The translations under genes and the position numbers were made by a program. This document shows, piece by piece, positions 25,078 to 32,512 of a stretch of 64,000 bases of DNA. Every line of letters begins with the position of its first letter. Within the stretch, counting starts at the first letter, position 1. Below the pieces are notes generated by a model. That model had not been told where the DNA came from, did no database searches, and was given only the letters and a program-made list of their open reading frames with translations. Source of the DNA: DATBMA01 sp036555105 (lineage in GTDB: Bacteria > Actinomycetota > Acidimicrobiia > Spongiisociales > ZC4RG35); NCBI GenBank assembly GCA_036555105.1, contig DATBMA010000031.1, positions 34,797 to 98,796 on the forward strand. The letters run 5' to 3'.

Positions 25078-25111
25078 ACCCGGAGCCCGAGGGCTCCGGG
25101 TTTCTTCATTT
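25078..25111 (+). terminator. Attenuator terminator upstream of the chorismate mutase gene
   Basis: ACCCGGAGCCC at 25078-25088 pairs with GGGCTCCGGGT at 25091-25101, an 11-bp perfect stem (effectively 9-10 bp once a minimal loop is allowed), followed by TTTCTTCATTT. It has the G+C stem and U-rich tail of an intrinsic terminator and lies between the leader peptide and the structural gene, not after a gene. Confidence 0.85.
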
Positions 25112-25142
25112 CCGGCGCCCCATGAGACAGCAGGAGATAGCC

Positions 25143-26204
25143 GTGGAACGAAGAGCCGCCAGGATCGATTCCGGTCCGACTTCGGTCGTGACCGTTGGAC
25201 GGGTGCGAATCGGTCAGGACCCCTTCCCCGTGTTGGCCGGTCCCCACACGGTCCGATCGGAGCGCCAGATCAGAGAGCTGGCTGCCATGGCGGTTGACCA
25301 CGGCGCCGCCGTCCTCCGCAGTCGCACGTTCCTGGCTCCGCACATGCCGCCGGGGTCGGTCCCGCCGAATGGCGACGCCATCGAGCAACTGGAGGCGGCA
25401 GGAAGGGAAGTAGGGCTGCCAACCGCCACCCAGGTTCACGACACCCGGCAGGCCCATAGGGCGGCAGCAATGGTCGATCTGATCGAGGTCGGCTCGCAAC
25501 GCATGCAGGACTTCGAGCTGCTCAAGACCCTGGGACGGATCGAGAAGCCGGTGATGCTGCGCCGTGGCCAATCCGCCACGCTCGACGAGCTCCTGTGGGC
25601 GGCCGAGTACCTGTTGGCGGAGGGCAACTCCGACGTCATCCTGGTCGAGCGCGGCATTCGCACGTTCGCCGGAGCGGAGTCGGCGACGCTCGACCTTGGG
25701 GCGTTGCCCAAGCTGCGGGAGATGACCCACTTGCCGGTGCTGGTGGACCCAAGTCATGCGAGCGGCGCTGCCGCCCGTCTGCAGCCTCTGGCGCTTGCTG
25801 CACAAGGCGTCGGCGCAGATGGGCTCATCCTGCAGATCGCCGATGGCTCGTCGACCTCCGTGCCTCTGGAGCTAGACCGCACCAGCTTCGCCGATCTCAT
25901 GACGGCCCTCGGGATCGAGCGGCTGCGGGACCGGATCGACTTGATCGACCGCCACATCGTTCGGCTCCTCTCTCGACGCCAGGACCTGGCACTTGAAATC
26001 GGGGTGGCAAAGATGCTGCAGGGGATGCCGATTCAAATCCCCGAGCGCGAGCGAAAGCTGCTCTCCGACCTCGAGGACGAGGCTGTGCACTGGGGGGTCG
26101 ACATCGGGCACGTGCGAGCCCTCTTCACGCTGGTCCTGGCAGAGTCGCGTCGCCTGCAGCACGAGATGCGAGATGCGGAGAAAGATCTCCTGGTAGGGGA
26201 GTGA
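25143..26204 (+). CDS. DAHP-synthase-like domain fused to chorismate mutase
   Basis: A 353-residue protein. Residues 20-250 align with type I-beta DAHP synthases (MQDFELLKTLGRIEKPV, SATLDELLWAAEYLLAEGN, VILVERGIRTF, LVDPSHASG). Residues 259-340 are an AroQ chorismate mutase with its Arg, Lys, Arg-Glu and Gln residues present (R262, K290, R302, E303, Q339). Several DAHP-synthase residues are changed: GPC is GPH (35), the FKPR block is lost, LLKRG is MLRRG, and the IEVH metal Glu is Gln (231). Chorismate to prephenate conversion is therefore likely; DAHP synthesis is doubtful. GTG at 25143 has AGGAG six bases upstream; an ATG at 25122 lacks one. Expression is controlled by the preceding attenuator. 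Confidence 0.82.
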   Translation: MERRAARIDSGPTSVVTVGRVRIGQDPFPVLAGPHTVRSERQIRELAAMAVDHGAAVLRSRTFLAPHMPPGSVPPNGDAIEQLEAAGREVGLPTATQVHDTRQAHRAAAMVDLIEVGSQRMQDFELLKTLGRIEKPVMLRRGQSATLDELLWAAEYLLAEGNSDVILVERGIRTFAGAESATLDLGALPKLREMTHLPVLVDPSHASGAAARLQPLALAAQGVGADGLILQIADGSSTSVPLELDRTSFADLMTALGIERLRDRIDLIDRHIVRLLSRRQDLALEIGVAKMLQGMPIQIPERERKLLSDLEDEAVHWGVDIGHVRALFTLVLAESRRLQHEMRDAEKDLLVGE

Positions 26205-26287
26205 GGCCGAATACGCCTGCGACTTAGGCTGGCAGGATCGCTCGACTGCCCATCCTCGATGCCGGCGAAACCCGCCTGGCCCTGCCG

Positions 26288-27091
26288 ATGGAGCTAGCCA
26301 TCGAGGCAATGGAGCTTGCCTTCTCTGACGATCGCGAGGTGCCGGTTCGCTCCGCGGTGGGAGGAGTGTTGTTCATGCCGGGAAGGGTCGGCCCTCACCT
26401 GGGTCTCAAATCGGTCTCCACCGTCCCCGGCAATCCAGCCGGCATTGTGGTGCTGTTCGCACCAGACGGCTCGCCGGTTGGAATAGTCGACGGGCCCACG
26501 CTGACCGCCATCCGGACCGGGGCCGCGGCGGGCCTGGCGACTCGGCTCATGTCACCCCCGGAGGCAAGGGTCCTCGCCCTCCTGGGGGCCGGGGCAATGG
26601 CGGCGGATCAGGTGGCCGCGATCAGAGCCGTGCGTACGATCGAGCGCCTCTTGATATGGAGTCGGAACCCCGACCGGGCACGGGAGAAGGCCAAAGAACT
26701 GGGTGGCGAGGCCGTAGCCGATCCGCGCACAGCGGTGAGCCAGGCAGACGTCATCAGCACGGTGACGCCTTCTGCCTCTCCGCTGTTCGGGGACTCCGAC
26801 CTCGTGGCGAATGTGCACATCAACGCCATGGGAGCTTTTACACCCGCCATGGTCGAGGTCCCCTCTGACACCGTCCGCCGCTCACTTGTGGTGGTCGACG
26901 ACCTCGAGGCAGCCGCCGCCGAAGCCGGCGACCTTCTGCAGGCGGGACGCGTGGCTGATGGCACTATCTCCGACCTCTTGTCCGGACGGCTGTCGGTCTC
27001 GGGTGGAAGACCGACCCTGTTCAAGTCCGTCGGCATCGCCAGCCAGGACGTGGCGGCTGCTGCTGCCGCGCTGGGAGTCTTGAGAAGGTGA
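26288..27091 (+). CDS. Ornithine cyclodeaminase / mu-crystallin family protein
   Basis: A protein of about 267 residues (NAD-binding Rossmann domain VLALLGAGAMAADQVAAIRAV near residue 95, then RLLIWSRNPDRAREKAKEL and VISTVTPSASPLFG). Family members act as ornithine cyclodeaminases, alanine dehydrogenases or imine reductases; the true substrate is unknown. Family similarity begins upstream of the ATG, at LPILDAGETRLALPM, so translation may start at CTG 26246 or another non-standard codon; TAGGCT at 26225-26230 would be its -10 box. The 3' end is followed by a repeat and the convergent tyrA gene. Confidence 0.82.
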   Translation: MELAIEAMELAFSDDREVPVRSAVGGVLFMPGRVGPHLGLKSVSTVPGNPAGIVVLFAPDGSPVGIVDGPTLTAIRTGAAAGLATRLMSPPEARVLALLGAGAMAADQVAAIRAVRTIERLLIWSRNPDRAREKAKELGGEAVADPRTAVSQADVISTVTPSASPLFGDSDLVANVHINAMGAFTPAMVEVPSDTVRRSLVVVDDLEAAAAEAGDLLQAGRVADGTISDLLSGRLSVSGGRPTLFKSVGIASQDVAAAAAALGVLRR

Positions 27092-27143
27092 GACCGTGCG
27101 ACCGTGAGACGGTGAGACCGTGAGACCGTGCGCCCGTGCGACC
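27088..27143. repeat. GAGACCGT-type tandem repeat between convergent genes
   Basis: About seven eight-to-nine-base units of GAGACCGT, GCGACCGT or GAGACGGT run head to tail in the gap between an ornithine-cyclodeaminase-like gene and tyrA. One piece, ACCGTGAGACGGT, is self-complementary. This is the most regular of the tandem copies. Confidence 0.75.
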
Positions 27144-28157
27144 TCAGATCACTGCCAGGCCTTCGGCCGCCAGCGCCGCCCGCAGTGCCGACTCCTCCTC
27201 GGGGCGGACCGACAGTGTCAGCACGCCGGCTCCGCCTTCTGTCGAGTGGCGGAGCTCGAGGTCGCGGAGGTCGACCCGGCTGGCAGCCAGAGCCATGCCG
27301 ACTCTGGCAACCTCCCCAGGCCGGTCATCCAGCATGACCCTGAGGGCTGCCACCGGCGCCGCCAGACTGCGTCGTGCGGCTGAGGCAGCCTCCAGGTCGG
27401 CTCGGATGGCCGCCTGGTCGCCTGACTCGATGAGGCCCGCCCATTGATCGAGATCGGCGGCCAGGGCGCGCAGATGGCGGGCCACGGAGGCGGAGTTGCC
27501 GGTCAGGATCTCGGGCCACCATGACGTGTCGGAGGCGGCGACCCGGGTGATGTCCCGGAAACCCCCGGCCGCCAGCTGTCTGGCAACGGCGCCATCTACC
27601 TGTCCGACCATGGCTGAGGCCACCACCTGGGGGAGGTGGCTGACCGCGGCCACCGCCTCATCGTGGTCGGCGGCGCTCATCAGCAACGGGATGGCCCCGA
27701 AGCTCGCAACCACCTCCCCGACCTTGTCCAGGTCGGCGCCGTCTGCGCCGTCGGTGGTGAGGATCCACGATGCTCCCCGGAACATCGTCGGGGTCGAGCG
27801 GTCTGGGCCCGAGGTCTCCCTGCCTGCCATCGGGTGGCCGCCAACGAACCGGGTCGAGCCTGCTGACTTCACCACCGGGGCCTTTACCCCCGCCACGTCG
27901 GTAGCCAGCTTTCCCACCGGCACCCTTGGCAGCTGTTCAAGGATCGCCTTCAGCGGCCCGCACAGGAATACGAGTTCGGCCGACCTGATGGCCTGCTCCT
28001 CGGAGGCGGCCTCCTCAACCGCTCCACGCCGGGCGGCGGCAGTGAGGGCATCAGGATCCGCATCCCAACCAAACACGTTCCATCCGGCGGCCCTCAGAGC
28101 GAGGCCGACCGAGGCCCCGATCAGGCCGGTCCCGATTACGGCGGCGTCACCCTCCAT
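27144..28157 (-). CDS. tyrA: Prephenate dehydrogenase with C-terminal ACT domain
   Basis: A 337-residue enzyme that oxidatively decarboxylates prephenate to 4-hydroxyphenylpyruvate in tyrosine synthesis. The NAD-binding motif is VIGTGLIGASVGLALRAAG at residue 7, and the catalytic histidine is in FVGGHPMAGRETSG. The last 75 residues (LRVMLDDRPGEVARVGMALA) are an ACT regulatory domain, probably for tyrosine feedback. ATG at 28157 overlaps the pheA stop by 11 bases; a longer open frame upstream is antisense-like and lies inside pheA. Confidence 0.92.
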   Translation of the reverse strand: MEGDAAVIGTGLIGASVGLALRAAGWNVFGWDADPDALTAAARRGAVEEAASEEQAIRSAELVFLCGPLKAILEQLPRVPVGKLATDVAGVKAPVVKSAGSTRFVGGHPMAGRETSGPDRSTPTMFRGASWILTTDGADGADLDKVGEVVASFGAIPLLMSAADHDEAVAAVSHLPQVVASAMVGQVDGAVARQLAAGGFRDITRVAASDTSWWPEILTGNSASVARHLRALAADLDQWAGLIESGDQAAIRADLEAASAARRSLAAPVAALRVMLDDRPGEVARVGMALAASRVDLRDLELRHSTEGGAGVLTLSVRPEEESALRAALAAEGLAVI

Positions 28158-28983
28158 CCGGAGCACTTCCCTCGTGGGTCGCCGCCCGGTAGGTGCCCAG
28201 GATGTGGAGATCGGCGATGGTGGTAGGGAGTGGGTCGAATATCGCCTGCCGGCCAGTCTCACCGGGGGGATGCAACAAGTCGACGAAGAAGCGGTAGCGC
28301 CAGGCAGCCTCGCTGGGCCGTGACTCGATCCTGGTGAGGTTGGCGCCGCGCAGACCCAAGTCCGTCAGCACCAGCGCCAGGGCGCCTGGCCGATGGAGTG
28401 TTGTGAAGGCAATTGAGGTCTTGTCGGCGTCGTCGGGGACGGGCTGGGGTGAGGGGGCCACGACCACGAACCGAGTCGTGTTGTGCTCCTGATCGATCAC
28501 ATCGCGCTGCAGGACCTCGAGGCCGAAGCGCCCGGCGGCCGCCTCAGGGGCGAGGGCGGCGAGAGCGGGGTCGGCCAGCTCGGCAACTTCTCTGACCGCA
28601 CCCGCAGTGTCGTGGGTTGGGCGCGGGTACCACCCACGCTCGGCGATGACCGTCTCCGCCTGGGCCAGGGCCTCCGGATGGGACAGGACCTGGCGGATCG
28701 AGCCGAGTCCGGCGCCGGGAAGGCCGAGCAGCGAGTGCCGGACCTCCACCAGATGCTCGGCGACTATCTGGACGCGGCCCGGCAACAGCCGGTCGAGCAC
28801 CGCCAGCACACTCCCCGTCGAGGAGTTCTCGATCGGTACGACCAGCCGCTCGATCTCACCGGCCGCCAGCGCCTTGAAGGACATCGGGAAGCTCTCGAGG
28901 CCGATCAGGTCGGCGCCGGCGAACAACGACTCGGCTGCCTGGTGGGAGTAGGAGAGCTCCTCGCCCTGGTAGCCGACTCGCAC
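28147..28983 (-). CDS. pheA: Prephenate dehydratase with ACT domain
   Basis: A 278-residue enzyme converting prephenate to phenylpyruvate. It starts VGYQGEELSYSHQAAESLF, has PIENSSTGSVLAVLDRLL and the catalytic HNTTRFVVVAP, then an ACT domain with GALALVLTDLGLRGANLTRIESRPS whose ESRP block binds phenylalanine. No chorismate mutase part is fused; that activity is provided by the divergent gene at 25143. GTG at 28983 is the start. It forms an overlapping pair with tyrA. Confidence 0.94.
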   Translation of the reverse strand: MRVGYQGEELSYSHQAAESLFAGADLIGLESFPMSFKALAAGEIERLVVPIENSSTGSVLAVLDRLLPGRVQIVAEHLVEVRHSLLGLPGAGLGSIRQVLSHPEALAQAETVIAERGWYPRPTHDTAGAVREVAELADPALAALAPEAAAGRFGLEVLQRDVIDQEHNTTRFVVVAPSPQPVPDDADKTSIAFTTLHRPGALALVLTDLGLRGANLTRIESRPSEAAWRYRFFVDLLHPPGETGRQAIFDPLPTTIADLHILGTYRAATHEGSAPDGG

Positions 28984-28992
28984 TGCGGCCCT

Positions 28993-29196
28993 TCAGGCCG
29001 AGAGCGTGATGGCGCCGAGAAGCCGGTTGGAGGCAGCGGTTATCTCCTCGACGGCTCGATCGAACGCCTCTGTGTTACGGCGTGAGGGTTTGCGGTAGCC
29101 GGAGATCTTCCGAACGAACTGCAGGGCGGCCTCTTGGACCTCTTCTGGCGAGGCAGCCCCCTCGGCATCACGCAGGACCTTGATGGAACGGCACAT
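28993..29196 (-). CDS. DUF2277 family small protein
   Basis: A 67-residue protein with the full DUF2277 signature: MCRSIKVLRDAEGAASPEEV, then ALQFVRKISGYRKPSRRN and FDRAVEEITAASNRLL. It is soluble, mostly helical, and has no assigned function. It lies nine bases upstream of pheA on the same strand, so it is probably the first gene of the pheA-tyrA transcript. Confidence 0.88.
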   Translation of the reverse strand: MCRSIKVLRDAEGAASPEEVQEAALQFVRKISGYRKPSRRNTEAFDRAVEEITAASNRLLGAITLSA

Positions 29197-29264
29197 GCCC
29201 GCACAGTACCCAGCCGCGCAAGCTCCCTGGCCGGTTGGGTTCCAGCCAATAGACTTCCCGTCTC

Positions 29265-30206
29265 ATGGGAGTCGGCGCAGCCATATTCATAGCGATAGCA
29301 GCACTGGTCATCGTCTCCGTCGTCTTGTCGCGCAGGCGCAAGAAGCTGATGGACGAGCTGGGAATCGAGAAGCCCAAGCGAGGAGCGCCGCCGCCTGCCC
29401 CCCTTCCCACCTTCGACGTCGTGCGCCCGCATCCGCCGGTCACGGCGTTCCATGTCGAGGGCGACGCCGCCACCGTCCAATTCGACGTCCCTTTGGGTGA
29501 GGCGATCGACCCGATACTTTCGGAGGTCTTGCTGGATGAGGCCATCGAGGTGGTCAGGGAGAAGAGCCATGCGCTTCCGATCTCCGGGGTCAGCCAGGTA
29601 GTGGTGCTGGCCGGGCGGGGGGAGTCAAGGGAGGTAGCCCGCACCAAGCTCGAGCACCCAGGGCAGCTCCCGCCCCTCAGCGAGGCCGCCTCCATCCTCA
29701 ACCTTTCGGCGATCGCTCCCGATCCCCTCTCAGACAGCTGGACGGCCACCGCCACCATCCCGGAAACCGCTACACGGGTCCGAGAAGACCACCTCGGCCC
29801 GGTCGGCACCGAGCTGCAGATTCCGACTGCGATCGACACGGGCTTGAGGGCGCAAGGGATCGATCCCACCACCGCCGGTCCTGCCGACCTGCTGACAGGG
29901 ATCCTCAGGATGTTCGGCTACTCGATCACTCCCTCCGGGCCGGGGGCCTTCTATGCAGATCGAGCAGGTGAGAGGACCTTCATTCTCGAGGACCCCTACG
30001 CCGCCGGCGACTACACGGAGATGGACCCGGCTGCGATTCGCAGGTTCGTGGCCGAGTTCGAGAGCTCCAAAGCCGCCAAAGGAATCTTCGTGAGTGACAA
30101 ATACGCCCCATTCGAGATCTACGAGTGGGAGCGCCGCGACCCTCGGATCCGATTCATCCCCCGGGAGCGCATGCAGAAAGTGATCGACGCCCTCGCCCTG
30201 TCCTAG
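29265..30206 (+). CDS. Membrane-anchored protein with a degenerate Mrr-like C-terminal domain
   Basis: A 313-residue protein with one N-terminal helix (GAAIFIAIAALVIVSVVLS) and a soluble remainder. The last 110 residues (LTGILRMFGYSITPSGPGAF..., SKAAKGIFVSDKYAPFEIYEW, IRFIPRERMQKVIDAL) follow the layout of Mrr/restriction-endonuclease-like domains, but where a QxK catalytic motif is expected the sequence reads FILEDPY, so a nuclease role is unlikely. The middle part is unfamiliar. TAGACT at 29250-29255 is nine bases upstream of the ATG. I do not recognise a family with confidence. Confidence 0.6.
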   Translation: MGVGAAIFIAIAALVIVSVVLSRRRKKLMDELGIEKPKRGAPPPAPLPTFDVVRPHPPVTAFHVEGDAATVQFDVPLGEAIDPILSEVLLDEAIEVVREKSHALPISGVSQVVVLAGRGESREVARTKLEHPGQLPPLSEAASILNLSAIAPDPLSDSWTATATIPETATRVREDHLGPVGTELQIPTAIDTGLRAQGIDPTTAGPADLLTGILRMFGYSITPSGPGAFYADRAGERTFILEDPYAAGDYTEMDPAAIRRFVAEFESSKAAKGIFVSDKYAPFEIYEWERRDPRIRFIPRERMQKVIDALALS

Positions 30207-30264
30207 CGTCTCGGATCAATTGGCCCCACTAGGGGTAGGATGGACTCGGAAGGAGGGCAACCCA

Positions 30265-30477
30265 ATGCCCAAAGGCATGGAGTGGCTGATCATCCTCTTG
30301 GTAGTCCTGTTGCTGTTCGGGGCACGCAAGCTGCCCGACCTGGCGCGCTCGCTCGGGAGCTCGGCAAAAGAATTCCGCAAGGGCCTCGACGAGGGTGCCA
30401 AGGAAAGCCCTGTTGAAGAGTTGGTGACAGAGCCTCCAGCTGAAGAGGTGGAGGAACCCAAGGACCTGGGCCCCTAG
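30265..30477 (+). CDS. tatA: Twin-arginine translocase subunit TatA/E
   Basis: A 70-residue protein: one membrane helix WLIILLVVLLLFGARKLPDL with the FG hinge, an amphipathic helix (ARSLGSSAKEFRKGLDEG), then an acidic tail rich in Glu and Pro. It would form the Tat pore that exports folded proteins, such as the Tat-signal amidohydrolase at 55216. ATG at 30265 has AGGAGG eight bases upstream. It overlaps the convergent peroxiredoxin gene by four bases. tatBC are not in the window. Confidence 0.92.
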   Translation: MPKGMEWLIILLVVLLLFGARKLPDLARSLGSSAKEFRKGLDEGAKESPVEELVTEPPAEEVEEPKDLGP

Positions 30478-30932
30478 ATCGAGGCGAGAGCCTCCCCGTA
30501 GCGCTCGAACTCCCTGGGAATCCCGGTCGATTCCGTCTTCACGATGGCTCGCACAGTGCCTTCTCCATCGAGCACGTATGTAGAGCGGAACGCCCCTCCG
30601 GTCCGTTCGTTGAAGGCCCCGTAGGCAGTCGAAACCTGCCCGTGTGGCCAGAAGTCGGACAGGATCGGGAGATTGAACCCGTTCTCCTCGGTCCAGGCGC
30701 GATTGGTGAACACCGAGTCGCAGGTGACCACGACGACTCTCGCGCCCAGGTTCTCTAGGCCTTGGAGGTTGTCACGGATGGCGCACAGCTCGCCGAGGCA
30801 TGTAGGGCTGAAAGCGAACGGCATGAACACCACAAGCGACTTCTCGCCTTTGAGTTCGGACAGCCCCACCTCATCCCCCTTCTGGTCCCTGAGGGTGAAG
30901 TCGGGCGCCTGGTCGCCTATCTCGACTGCCAC
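30474..30932 (-). CDS. AhpE-like one-cysteine peroxiredoxin
   Basis: A 152-residue thiol peroxidase that reduces hydrogen peroxide and organic peroxides. It begins VEIGDQAPDFTLRDQKGDEV and has the peroxidatic site FMPFAFSPTCLGELCAIRDN, where the usual Thr of PxxxTxxC is Ser. A second Cys lies four residues further. WPHGQVSTAYGAFNERTGGA and the conserved Arg in GGAFRSTYVLD match AhpE. The tail overlaps tatA on the opposite strand. Confidence 0.9.
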   Translation of the reverse strand: MAVEIGDQAPDFTLRDQKGDEVGLSELKGEKSLVVFMPFAFSPTCLGELCAIRDNLQGLENLGARVVVVTCDSVFTNRAWTEENGFNLPILSDFWPHGQVSTAYGAFNERTGGAFRSTYVLDGEGTVRAIVKTESTGIPREFERYGEALASI

Positions 30933-30977
30933 GGTGCTCCTTGGTCGGCTGACGCAGGGTAACGGGAGGCGGGCTCG

Positions 30978-32012
30978 TCAGTTCGTGCCGAACTCATCGA
31001 GCAGGACTCGCGCTGCCCACCCGACCACGTCTGTCAGCTCTGCCGGGGTGGGAAGCCGCTCTGGCCCGATCCAGATGCCATCGAGAGCATCCCGTCCGAA
31101 TCGCTCCTCGACCGTGCGGCAGAATGCGACACCGGCTGCCGCTGCTTCGCCCGGCACCGGACCGAGTCCGAAGCCGCGGCCGTCCTCATCCGCCATCGAG
31201 CGATCGAACGTGTCGATGCCAGGGAGCAGAGGGTCGAGCCCGCGTTCGACGATGCACCGGCGATATCCGGTGGCGAATCCAAGGAACGACTCCCAGGCCT
31301 GACGATGGGGAGCCGCTTCCTCCCCGCCCAGGAGCTCCTCGAGCTGCCCTGGATCTCGCTCCACGTCCTCCAACCCGCCGCTGGAGAGCAGGGCCGTCAG
31401 CTTCTCGGGATCCGGCCGGATCGTCCCGGAATATGCCACGGCGAGATCGCGCAGATGCTCGACCGTCCAAGGCACACGGAAGATGGCGCGATGAGCCACT
31501 TCGTTGGCTGCCACCCACAAGTGGACATTCCGCCGGTCCTGTCCCGAGTCTCTCACCGCCTCGGCCACCGCCGTCCCGACCACCAGCACCGGGCCATCGC
31601 CCTCCACCGGCAGGCCCGCCTCGAAACTGGCCACGACCTGGCGGGACATGGCGCCGACCAAGGCCCCCACCTGCATCCCCGCCAGTGATGCCCCGAGCCC
31701 GGGTGGTGCCCCGGCCCCCATTCCCGCCGCGAGGCCCTCGCCCAGGTACGCGAATCCCTCCAGGCTGCGGTCGACCCAACCGCGTGGATCGAGCACCAGC
31801 ACGTCCGGGGCGGTGGCCACCGGGAAGGGCGCCGTCTCCGCCAGCTTCACCTCAGCCAGCCGCACCAGCTCCCGCAGCTCCTCGGCGGCCCATGGGTCTA
31901 CCGGAGACGGCTCGCCCGCCAGGTGGTGGGCAGCCTCGGTTGCCAGCTTCCAGTTGATGGGGCCTGGCTGATTGAAGAGCTCGAAGAGCTTTGAGAAGAG
32001 GTCGTCTTCCAT
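30978..32012 (-). CDS. Zincin_2/DUF2342-like protein lacking the HExxH motif
   Basis: A 344-residue protein with the layout of DUF2342/zincin_2 proteins, actinobacterial putative metalloproteases: VLDPRGWVDRSLEGFAYLGE, MSRQVVASFEAG and a helix VHLWVAANEVAHRAIFRVPW where active members have HEVxH. Here the first His is Asn (NEVAH), so zinc binding and proteolysis are probably lost. It is alpha-helical and cytoplasmic with no signal peptide. Assignment rests on layout and this block. Confidence 0.65.
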   Translation of the reverse strand: MEDDLFSKLFELFNQPGPINWKLATEAAHHLAGEPSPVDPWAAEELRELVRLAEVKLAETAPFPVATAPDVLVLDPRGWVDRSLEGFAYLGEGLAAGMGAGAPPGLGASLAGMQVGALVGAMSRQVVASFEAGLPVEGDGPVLVVGTAVAEAVRDSGQDRRNVHLWVAANEVAHRAIFRVPWTVEHLRDLAVAYSGTIRPDPEKLTALLSSGGLEDVERDPGQLEELLGGEEAAPHRQAWESFLGFATGYRRCIVERGLDPLLPGIDTFDRSMADEDGRGFGLGPVPGEAAAAGVAFCRTVEERFGRDALDGIWIGPERLPTPAELTDVVGWAARVLLDEFGTN

Positions 32013-32080
32013 GCCGCTCCCTGGCCGCCCCCCGATTGGTCGGAGGTGCGGTTGTCGACTGATAGGTTGGCCCGAATCAT

Positions 32081-32512
32081 ATGGCGGCCGCTCCGATACT
32101 CCGGTCCGCCCTCAGGGACGGGCCACTCGACGTAGCCGGCCTGATCGCCGAGGCGGGAAGCCCCCAGGCAGGGGCGATCGTCGTCTTCCTCGGCACGGCT
32201 CGAGACCACTCGCCGGGCAAGGAAGGCATTACCCACCTCGAGTACGAGGCCTACCCGGAGCACGTCGTCACCAAGTTGGACGAAGTCCTGCAGGAGGCGG
32301 CCGGCAAGTGGGAGCTGATCGCCGCCCTGGCCGAGCACCGGGTTGGCGAGGTGAAGGTGGGGGAGCCTTCGGTGGCGGTGGTGGTTTCCTCTGCCCATCG
32401 CGAGGAGGCATTCGCGGCCGGCCGTCACATCATCGAGGAGCTCAAGAAGCGGGTGCCGCTATGGAAGAAAGAGCACTGGCCGGGCGGCGGTCAGTGGGTG
32501 GAAGGCGCCTGA
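32081..32512 (+). CDS. moaE: Molybdopterin synthase catalytic subunit MoaE
   Basis: A 143-residue subunit that with MoaD transfers sulfur to precursor Z to make molybdopterin. Visible are GAIVVFLGTARDHSPGK, LEYEAYPEHV, AEHRVGEVKVGEPSVAVVVS, HREEAFAAGRHIIEELKKRV and the active-site PLWKKEHW. TAGGTT at 32063-32068 lies 12 bases before the ATG. No other molybdenum-cofactor gene is nearby. The gene ends in a hairpin-forming repeat. Confidence 0.92.
   Translation: MAAAPILRSALRDGPLDVAGLIAEAGSPQAGAIVVFLGTARDHSPGKEGITHLEYEAYPEHVVTKLDEVLQEAAGKWELIAALAEHRVGEVKVGEPSVAVVVSSAHREEAFAAGRHIIEELKKRVPLWKKEHWPGGGQWVEGA

Noticed and set aside
27088..27143. Possible CRISPR array
   Set aside because: The repeat units are only eight to nine bases, adjacent and without spacers, and there are no cas genes; it is a short-period intergenic repeat.
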